In this document: piece after piece, positions 6,401 through 8,833 of the stretch
Layout: each line of letters opens with the position of its first letter
How positions within the stretch are numbered: position 1 is the first letter of the stretch
Source: Fidelibacterota bacterium
GTDB taxonomy: Bacteria > Marinisomatota > Marinisomatia > Marinisomatales > UBA1611
DNA length: 8,833 nt
Direction: 5' to 3'
NCBI GenBank assembly: GCA_002694025.1
Contig: NZKX01000111.1
Coordinates: forward strand, 1 to 8,833
The notes under the pieces: model-generated
What the model was told of the DNA's origin: nothing
Database searches by the model: none
What the model saw: the letters and a program-made list of their open reading frames with translations, nothing else
Position numbers and translations under genes: made by a program

Positions 6401-7511
6401 TTCGGAGACGATTTCCATTATCTGTGTCTAACTGAAATCCGGAGCTATTAGGATGATGAGTGCTGAAAAATGCATCAAAATTGGTCTGCTGTTCTGAGTT
6501 GGAGATAACCCACATTGAGACCGTGTATGTAGAAAGCTGATCAGACCAATCTAGGCTCGTGTAATCATCAACCCCATCAAAACTAAGTGAGTAAGAACCA
6601 TTGTTTGGATATCCAGAGCAACTTCCATCATCCTCATTTGCACTTGCATCGTAATTATCGGCATAAGGATCTGTGCATCCAGGAACAGTCATTATTCCAT
6701 CATCAATATCCCATACGGACCAAGTAGAACTACCTGTAATTGTAAAGCATAATCCATTGGCATACGATGGAGTGCCGTAACCAGAGTATACATTCTGCGG
6801 AAAATTAATCTGACCTACGTAGTTTCCTTGCTCATCGTGAGCAAATAATATATTACTTCCTCCATTAGTAAGAAGATAACTTCCTGTGTTTGCTATACCT
6901 TGACCACTCCAGTATTCCTGGAGGTTGAAGGACGCTAGGAAGTCGCCTGTAGTAAAATCATGTTTTCGAACTAGGCCATTATTATTATATACTAAAACAT
7001 ATTGACCATCCCCTGAAAAGGTAAACATGGTTTGACCTCCATTACCTGATAGGTCATAAAGATATTCAACAGATCCATCAAACGGATCAGTATTAACGCG
7101 GTAGAAAGAACCAGTGTTGTAAGATTTCATATACAAATTCCCATCGATAGGATGCTGTACAAGCCCCCTCGAGTCAACATTAATATTTTGTTGATCTATA
7201 TAATTAAATTGCTCATCAAATCGGTGAACAGACATGATAGATGTTCCTCCATTACTTGCGTAGTAATAGGTACCATCCCATGCTATATCCATCGGGGTGT
7301 AAGAAATTGATGAGTTAATGGTCCCGACAAGCTCAGGCGTATGAAAGTCACCCATACGACCTCCTGTTGTAGGTTCTATGGCTTCAAGAATTTCATTTTC
7401 AAGATACGAGATTGTAGTAAGTTTTAATTGGTTATTAGTAGAAACGAGAGTTTGTGAAAGTGGAATGGAAAATGATATTGCAATTTGGAGAATTAAATAT
7501 TTGCTCTTCAT
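474..7511 (-). CDS. Giant multidomain secreted surface protein (BspA/DUF285 repeats, LamG, FN3, cadherin-like) with T9SS sorting tail
   Basis: The protein is 2345 residues. It starts at the ATG at 7511, followed by a signal peptide (K-S-K then hydrophobic 5-23) with no lipobox cysteine. Domains by residue: beta-propeller-like about 55-275; GCTDP linker 278-298; LamG/concanavalin-like about 303-510; DUF285 block 1, 514-763; FN3 765-1033 interrupted by a PPC-like module about 789-969; jelly-roll CBM-like 1035-1241; DUF285 block 2, 1242-1544; cadherin-like 1549-1925; FN3/Ig-like 1926-2253; sorting domain 2254-2345. No enzyme motif is visible. The family logic (lectin folds, adhesin repeats, type IX tail) suggests a cell-surface adhesin or particle/glycan-binding protein exported through Sec and then T9SS; ligand unknown. 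No Shine-Dalgarno sequence precedes the start, only an AT-rich leader. The reading frame is uninterrupted over 7 kb, arguing for selection. It appears monocistronic: 162 bases lie upstream and a terminator downstream. Confidence 0.95.
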   Translation of the reverse strand: MKSKYLILQIAISFSIPLSQTLVSTNNQLKLTTISYLENEILEAIEPTTGGRMGDFHTPELVGTINSSISYTPMDIAWDGTYYYASNGGTSIMSVHRFDEQFNYIDQQNINVDSRGLVQHPIDGNLYMKSYNTGSFYRVNTDPFDGSVEYLYDLSGNGGQTMFTFSGDGQYVLVYNNNGLVRKHDFTTGDFLASFNLQEYWSGQGIANTGSYLLTNGGSNILFAHDEQGNYVGQINFPQNVYSGYGTPSYANGLCFTITGSSTWSVWDIDDGIMTVPGCTDPYADNYDASANEDDGSCSGYPNNGSYSLSFDGVDDYTSLDWSDQLSTYTVSMWVISNSEQQTNFDAFFSTHHPNSSGFQLDTDNGNRLRMLTPDFSMTFNEVIPTYWSHVAVVAETNGAVEKTTIYFNGDSVTSVNEVESGWNKIDLGRNRNENSPGNWTLDEVSVWNTARTAEQIQSDMYNAHLGSEEGLLVYWKANAGTGTVLYDHTGNANHAAINGATWSSDTPILYQPQNKEELQTAVNLWVNDEASALMTYGDISVWDVSLITDMSFLFQDKNSFNSNISAWDVSNVVNMEGMFDKCYAFNGDLSSWDVSNVTSMSWMFHRADVFNSDLSGWDVSSLQTMDAIFHRAGQFTSDLSNWNVSNVLNAGGAFYAASSFDSDLSGWDVSGVTNMGATFREANSFNGDLSSWDVSNVTAMGAMFYNNTSFNSDLSSWDVSNVTDFSSMFDGTSLSEENKCAIHSSWQDNVNWSYGDWASFCQLCPPSNLTGFPTYNSVSLSWDAPGGCENYVVNELPYFHAGSNASATDDWPVSGSDDKDIAYKITLTETTTLDISTCNEDTDFDTKLSIFNACNGQEIFYIDDNYSNGTCTFHPYYAYLSGITLNPGTYYIVVDGYGGQVGNYGISIEESPSNGNNNNFYTFEMQSSQEVSKMQNDGLSMQEIESLMNGNESNTEGLRNGRDIENFCGTFNQYNVYSASSVDGPWELIAETTDTTYTHLGLENETEYFYKVTTEYEEGQSEPSMTISVNTLGLFEIVNGEFENFTMSDNGWQRLADGWQSYSTSSDILYNIELHGSAIYNSATETFDGLNQTNGLKMWNNCTEGNCDNYPTNAEHFVFQERSNIMLPGTQFSISAMVWQHPEDALQDDAKFELVVKYFGLGEGGSVENPGEWWNNLIGMERSLPFTNQDTFEAWTIRSLDCYVPYGTFRVEYGLLLTNAETGGDGSIYVDNVELTLISLPFKPQTKEELQAAVDLWENDNALALDSYGEINLWDVTLISDMSFLFEGKANFNSDISAWDVSNVTNMAYMFKDAFNFNQPLGFWDVSNVTNMDHTLQGARVFNQDISTWDVSNVTTMNELFKDCFVFNGDISNWNVSNVTNLTKTFFNSYVFNSDLSNWDVSNVTSMQYLFSNSSFNGDISSWNVSNVTNMSFLFANASEFNQDISNWNVSNLTSMQNMFINASSFNSDISSWDVSNVTSMNNAFKNASSFNQNVSNWDISSVTVMEGIFDGETGLSDSNKCYIDDLFQSNTVWPYDWAGFCQPYLGEISNIFILEDDTYNIDLDSISVFLNSNQDIYSFSSYSDTSAVVLEMEGSNVNIIPSPDWNGVTLVTVVVENDLSDLYDETSFMLTVEPVDDVPFVDLYLTDFNLEEDFADTIQTDLNEVFKDIDGDLTFAFMLSDEDIISVNIEDEMLEFTSFQDAFGQTELIVTASNPTRASVSDTVLLSVLPVNDSPIVSVVNDTIIFDEDQFISLASIVEMRDNGLWFDVDNSIENLSFELSSESEFIHIEWDGDNQSNAILSADQNFYGEGAITFCVDDGEYNVCGSRAIMVNPVNDAPYFHGEMHGLAGFGREFYFPIHVGDVDSEDLIISFADSSNIPSWIHLSENALYGIADFLGQYALPLKVHDGETYSEETFHLQVENFSPVLLAVDDVPNDQGGRVYIHFDRSYLDHPEETGQFYTVFRQDTINDTLQWVSVSTVSATGQGTYIAEVQTQADSTANFNGLTQFKLVAFLHMGTFESEIMSGYSLDNLGPPAPTGLVCQQIGLDIELHWEPMNLDDLDYFIVYRSDESDFIPSENHLLWQGTTASFMDTTASWTTPYFYIVQATDISGNQGEISNAIEGYINMEVTLASPGDSAFIAITGEDLSSQGQVTFSWELNDDAFGEDLEHHFTLKHEDSEVLIDTFLISNEIEISHEAVIDLITVMGGNSLQGSWTVHVTDGQNTVLSNQIRIISFDASDVLSLDGSIIPLDFTLSQNYPNPFNPSTKIKYSIPSTEFVSIVIYDLMGRSIKSFVNIEQNAGYYELHWNATNNEGYPVPAGMYFYIIKAGTFKSTKKMLLLK
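477..752 (-). other. Type IX secretion C-terminal sorting domain (residues 2254-2345)
   Basis: LDFTLSQNYPNPFNPSTKI opens the domain. It continues VSIVIYDLMGRSIKSFVN, GYYELHWNATNNEGYPVPAG and MYFYIIKAG, ending KSTKKMLLLK. This is the type A (Por secretion-tail / FlgD-Ig-like) sorting signal, in the YPNPFNPST variant of Marinimicrobia, Ignavibacteria and relatives. In the known pathway the tail directs passage through the outer-membrane T9SS translocon and is removed on surface attachment. Confidence 0.92.
753..1736 (-). other. Stalk region with FN3-like and Ig-like domains (residues 1926-2253)
   Basis: The region starts VDDVPNDQGGRVYIHFDRS, an FN3-like opening common in FCB secreted proteins. 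A clearer FN3 follows at about 2036-2127 (GPPAPTGLVCQQ, IELHWEPM, LDYFIVYRSDES, YFYIVQATDISGNQGEIS). Residues 2128-2253 form a further Ig-like sandwich (VTLASPGDSAF, VTFSWELND, GSWTVHVTDGQNTVLSNQ), which joins the sorting tail directly. Confidence 0.7.
1737..2867 (-). other. Tandem cadherin-like repeats (residues 1549-1925)
   Basis: Four beta-sandwich units of about 85-100 residues can be seen. Three carry the start LEDD, LEED or FDED, and their ends are EPVDDVP (1635-1641), LPVNDSP (1731-1737) and NPVNDAP (1835-1841). These V-N-D-x-P boundaries are the hallmark of bacterial cadherin-like/Tandem-95 repeats, where the Asp/Asn bind calcium between domains. The fourth unit (1841-1925: VGDVDSEDLIISF, IPSWIHLSENALYGIA, VHDGETYSEETFHLQV) resembles dystroglycan-type cadherin-like (CADG) domains. 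They probably form a calcium-stiffened stalk. Confidence 0.85.
2880..3788 (-). repeat. BspA-type (DUF285) repeat block 2, residues 1242-1544
   Basis: A header nearly identical to that of block 1 (TKEELQAAVDLW, 1247-1258) leads to a first unit at 1269-1292. Nine units follow, beginning at 1293, 1318, 1343, 1368, 1393, 1417, 1442, 1467 and 1492. The consensus is FNxDISxWDVSNVTxMxxLF. The unit at 1393 is 24 residues instead of 25, and the last is extended to 26. The block closes with a cap like that of block 1 (NKCYIDDLF ... WAGFCQ, 1521-1544). Confidence 0.95.
3789..4409 (-). other. Carbohydrate-binding-like jelly-roll domain (residues 1035-1241)
   Basis: The domain begins IVNGEFENF and DGWQSYS and ends FRVEYGLLLTN ... 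GSIYVDNVELTLI. These are the opening G-x-F-E and closing V-D-N-V-E-L strands typical of CBM4/9-like or galactose-binding-like beta-sandwiches. The segment from 1110 to 1210 (HFVFQERSNIMLPGTQFSIS, AKFELVVKYFG) fits the central strands. Ligand residues cannot be assigned by eye. Confidence 0.65.
4413..5219 (-). other. Fibronectin type III domain split by a nested PPC-like module (residues 765-1033)
   Basis: The first FN3 strands are at 765-788 (CPPSNLTGFPTYNSVSLSWD). The rest of the fold resumes only at about 970 (FNQYNVYSASSVDGPWELI, TTYTHLGLENETEYFYKV, EGQSEPSMTISV). Joined, the two parts make one normal FN3 of about 85 residues. The intervening stretch of about 180 residues contains a bacterial pre-peptidase C-terminal (PPC)-like beta-sandwich: DIAYKITLTETTTLDIST, DTKLSIFNACNGQEIFYIDD, LNPGTYYIVVDGYGGQVGNYGISI. 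An Asn-rich and probably helical tail (913-967) follows. C789 and C969 sit at the two junctions. Confidence 0.8.
5223..5972 (-). repeat. BspA-type (DUF285) repeat block 1, residues 514-763
   Basis: A header (NKEELQTAVNLW, 515-526) leads into a first unit at 537-560. Seven 25-residue units then begin at 561, 586, 611, 636, 661, 686 and 711, with consensus FNSDLSxWDVSNVTxMxxMF. A Cys-containing cap follows at 736-763 (NKCAIHSSW ... WASFCQ). In DNA this is an exact 75-base coding periodicity. DUF285 proteins are annotated as BspA-family leucine-rich-repeat-like surface proteins, and BspA itself is a Tannerella adhesin. Units have diverged, for example SSLQTMDAIF and SNVLNAGGAF. Confidence 0.95.
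5982..6605 (-). other. LamG / concanavalin A-like lectin domain (residues 303-510)
   Basis: The domain opens with SLSFDGVDDYTSL and continues with YTVSMWV, YWSHVAVV, TTIYFNGDSV, WTLDEVSVWNTARTAEQI and GLLVYWKAN, then a closing DHTGNANHAAINGATW. This is the standard order of the bacterial LamG-like jelly-roll fold (Laminin_G_3 type). It is complete, and such domains commonly bind glycans or act as structural adhesion modules. Confidence 0.9.
6618..6680 (-). other. GCTDP...DDGSC linker motif (residues 278-298)
   Basis: Residues 278-298 read GCTDPYADNYDAS, then ANEDDGSC. This is a compact Cys-bracketed, Asp/Asn-rich motif that recurs in large secreted proteins of marine FCB bacteria, usually between domains. 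The two cysteines (279 and 298) could form a disulfide, and the acidic core could bind calcium; both points are inference. Confidence 0.7.
6687..7349 (-). other. N-terminal beta-propeller-like region of the giant protein (residues 55-275)
   Basis: Short repeated strand patterns such as DIAWDGTYYYAS, GLVQHPIDGNLYM, FTFSGDGQYVLVYNNNG, GIANTGSYLLTNGG and SYANGLCFTITG recur about every 40-50 residues. Each ends in a small polar turn and is followed by a V/I-R-x-D/F strand (SVHRFDE, VRKHDFTTGDFLASF, FAHDEQGNYVGQI). That spacing fits blades of a five- or six-bladed propeller of the YVTN/NHL style. This is pattern recognition only, and the family is not certain. Confidence 0.45.
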
Positions 7512-7606
7512 GTATGTTTTTAATCAGTTATTTAAAAAATTAGATGACCTATATTAATTCGGGATCCTACTAAAGTACACGTATAAAAAATAATGAAAAC
7601 ACCTTG

Positions 7607-7631
7607 TTGATTTAGATCACCTTTTGATCTA
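7607..7631. promoter_or_regulatory. Candidate CRP/FNR-type operator overlapping a GATC inverted repeat
   Basis: TTGATTTAGATCAC (7607-7620) matches the FNR half-sites TTGAT-N4-ATCAA at nine of ten positions. Overlapping it, TAGATCA (7613-7619) and TGATCTA (7625-7631) form a perfect 7-bp inverted repeat with a 5-base spacer. The pair lies about 100 bases upstream of the giant gene. A possible minus-strand -10 element, TATACG (7585-7580), would put the FNR-like centre near -41, the classical class II activator position, and the -35 there (AACAAG) is poor. The promoter is guesswork; the symmetry is real. Confidence 0.3.
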
Positions 7632-7673
7632 GGGATACTTTTTTAACAGAAACGTTTTAATAAAATAAAAAGT

Positions 7674-8345
7674 TTAATAGTAGACACGGATAACAGACTC
7701 AGCAATACATCCAAGTCTCTTTCTTCCCTCAACCTCAACACTAATTTGATTCACAACTTCAACACAGTTTTTAAATGGGGTTACACTAATAATTTTAGTG
7801 CGGCCTCTAATGTTTGAGCCTGACTTAATTGGATATGGAAAACGAACCTTGTTAAGGCCATAATTAACCACCATTTTAACATTTGGATGAATGTCATTAA
7901 AATTAAAGCTTTCAGTTAACTTAGGAATAAGCGATAATGTTAAAAATCCATGCGCAATAGTGGTTTTAAATGGAGACTCCTTCTTTGCCCTCTCTTTGTT
8001 TGTATGAATCCATTGATCATCGCCAGTCAATGTTGCAAATCCATCTATACAGTTCTGATCAACCAACTCCCAAGAACCCACAAAAATTTCTTCTCCTAAG
8101 ATGTTATTTATTTTAGAATAAACAATTTTTATTGTTTGACTTGGCTCTGCTTTCCTCTGACCAAAAAAATAAGAACTGTCAATAGATTTAAAATTAGAAA
8201 TCCAGGGATTATTTAAAGTATTCTTTAATTTGAAATTTATTTTAGATGATATGAACCGTAATTTAGGTTCAAGCTTCAATTTATACTGCTCAGTGTTATC
8301 CTTGAAATCAGCTTTTTTTTCTCTTATAAACTCAAATACGTTCAT
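7674..8345 (-). CDS. MaoC/NodN-family hot-dog fold dehydratase with N-terminal extension
   Basis: The protein is 223 residues, with its ATG at 8345. The hydratase signature is at residues 103-133: FATLTGDDQWIH, then PFKTTIAHGFLTLSLIP. Asp109 and His114 have the D-x4-H spacing of the catalytic pair in (R)-specific enoyl-CoA hydratases, and the HG of the hydratase-2 motif is at 132-133. QWIH in place of NPxH, together with TIAHGFLTLSLIP, is typical of the NodN-like branch. The expected reaction is reversible hydration of a trans-2-enoyl thioester in fatty-acid or polyketide-type metabolism; the true substrate is unknown. NodN-like proteins are usually about 150-160 residues, so the first 75-80 residues (Lys-rich, partly amphipathic) are an extension with no recognised domain. 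A promoter and short AT-rich leader precede it, with no obvious Shine-Dalgarno. No clear terminator follows before the giant gene, so some read-through is possible. Confidence 0.88.
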   Translation of the reverse strand: MNVFEFIREKKADFKDNTEQYKLKLEPKLRFISSKINFKLKNTLNNPWISNFKSIDSSYFFGQRKAEPSQTIKIVYSKINNILGEEIFVGSWELVDQNCIDGFATLTGDDQWIHTNKERAKKESPFKTTIAHGFLTLSLIPKLTESFNFNDIHPNVKMVVNYGLNKVRFPYPIKSGSNIRGRTKIISVTPFKNCVEVVNQISVEVEGRKRLGCIAESVIRVYY

Positions 8346-8386
8346 TGCATTTAATTAATTATTGAATACCCAAGATGTTTAATCGA

Positions 8387-8415
8387 ACTATAAAAAAATT
8401 AATTTATATTTACAA
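8387..8415 (-). promoter_or_regulatory. Putative sigma70-type promoter of the MaoC-family gene
   Basis: On the minus strand TTGTAA (8415-8410) and TATAGT (8392-8387) are separated by exactly 17 bases. This matches four of six and five of six consensus positions. Transcription would start near 8380, giving a leader of about 35 bases before the ATG at 8345. The strong terminator just upstream means the gene needs its own promoter. AT-rich DNA makes chance matches common. Confidence 0.45.
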
Positions 8416-8436
8416 CTATTTTTAGATTAACACCAT

Positions 8437-8464
8437 AAAAAAAAACCCCGCAAAGCGGGGTTTT
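8437..8464 (-). terminator. Strong intrinsic terminator directly behind tRNA-Leu
   Basis: A perfect 10-bp stem (AAAACCCCGC at 8442-8451, GCGGGGTTTT at 8455-8464) has a 3-base loop. On the minus strand the GC-rich stem runs into nine consecutive T (8445-8437). It begins one base after the tRNA discriminator base, so it ends the tRNA transcript. Confidence 0.92.
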
Positions 8465-8465
8465 G

Positions 8466-8549
8466 TACCCGGGGCCGGACTCGAACCGGCACGTCCATAC
8501 GGACAACAGATTTTAAGTCTGCAGTGTCTACCAATTCCACCACCCAGGC
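8466..8549 (-). tRNA. tRNA-Leu(UAA)
   Basis: The 84-base cloverleaf begins GCCTGGG (8549-8543) and ends CCCGGGT plus discriminator A (8466). The G1-U72 pair is as in other bacterial tRNA-Leu. The D-arm carries GAATTGGTAGA, and the anticodon stem GCAGA/TCTGT encloses the loop CTTAAAA with anticodon UAA at 8515-8513. A long class II variable arm (GTCC-GTAT-GGAC) and a T-arm GCCGG-TTCGAGT-CCGGC follow. The 3' CCA is not encoded (CAA follows) and must be added enzymatically. It reads UUA, the favoured leucine codon in an AT-rich genome. Confidence 0.97.
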
Positions 8550-8670
8550 ATATTTCCTTGAAGCAATATCTGAGCAATTCTCCAAGTTTATTTTTTTCCA
8601 ATTACGCACATAATTTTTGGATACAAAGCCAAATTTGCTAATATATCGCTACAATTTTAGGTTTTAACCC
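8550..8670. other. AT-rich leader region of tRNA-Leu, no gene seen
   Basis: This stretch upstream of the tRNA must hold its promoter unless the tRNA is cotranscribed from beyond the window. I could not find a -35/-10 pair with good spacing. No open frame of note, RNA gene or repeat was seen. Confidence 0.4.
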
Positions 8671-8829
8671 TTATCTAATTAAGGAAAGTGGTAGATAATT
8701 ATATTTTAGCAATATACTTACCGAAAAAATTATAACCATAAGAGTCAGAATCAAATCTTTTATTACTGTACTATTTAAACACTGATTATTAGACTTTTTA
8801 AAAAATAAGTTTTCTATTAAAATTTTCAT
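8671..8829 (-). CDS. Doubtful small ORF, 52 residues with one hydrophobic segment (or the tail of an off-window gene)
   Basis: From an ATG at 8829 the frame runs 52 codons to a stop at 8671-8673. Residues 25-41 (DLILTLMVIIFSVSILL) would form one membrane helix, with a Lys/Asn-rich N-terminus. The frame remains open to the right window edge, so the ATG may be internal to a longer gene's 3' end. There is no Shine-Dalgarno, no family match that I recognise, and the region is extremely AT-rich, so it may be noise. It ends about 120 bases before the tRNA. Confidence 0.2.
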   Translation of the reverse strand: MKILIENLFFKKSNNQCLNSTVIKDLILTLMVIIFSVSILLKYNYLPLSLIR

Positions 8830-8833
8830 TAAA

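Noticed and set aside
7613..7631. Inverted repeat as a terminator of the MaoC-family gene
   Set aside because: On the minus strand the AT-rich stem is followed by AATCAACAAGG with no T-tract, so an operator or chance palindrome is more likely.
8427..8609. Minus-strand 60-residue ORF over the tRNA
   Set aside because: It reads straight through tRNA-Leu and its terminator; VVELVDTADLKS is the familiar false translation of a tRNA gene.

Overview
The window is AT-rich and all convincing genes lie on the minus strand. It is dominated by one 7-kb gene for a very large secreted protein. The C-terminal tail of that protein (SQNYPNPFNPSTKIKYSIP, ending in KSTKKMLLLK), its GCTDP...DDGSC linker and the absence of clear Shine-Dalgarno sequences point to the FCB superphylum. 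A marine Candidatus Marinimicrobia (SAR406)-like bacterium is my best guess. This is inference from protein style, since no marker gene is present.

Layout in minus-strand reading order, right to left. The right end (8550-8833) is AT-rich, with at most one tiny membrane-peptide ORF of doubtful status. Next is a tRNA-Leu(UAA) with a strong intrinsic terminator starting one base after its 3' end. A MaoC/NodN-type hot-dog hydratase follows, with a plausible -35/-10 promoter and an unexplained N-terminal extension of about 80 residues. A 162-base gap holds a GATC-rich inverted repeat and a CRP/FNR-like half-palindrome. Then comes the 2345-residue surface protein, closed by a second intrinsic terminator. 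The left edge cuts a divalent-metal endonuclease/exonuclease/phosphatase (EEP) family protein with an N-terminal membrane anchor.

The giant protein reads: signal peptide, beta-propeller-like region, GCTDP linker, LamG-like lectin fold, BspA-type (DUF285) repeat block 1, a fibronectin type III domain split by a nested PPC-like module, a jelly-roll carbohydrate-binding-like domain, DUF285 block 2, several cadherin-like repeats, FN3/Ig-like domains, and a type IX secretion sorting tail. Such an architecture suits an adhesin or glycan- or particle-binding surface protein. The neighbouring genes do not form an obvious pathway with it, and terminators or promoters separate most of them. I see no CRISPR, transposon, phage or defence system. 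The most unusual points are the split FN3 domain, the paired DUF285 blocks and the possible FNR/CRP-type control site.
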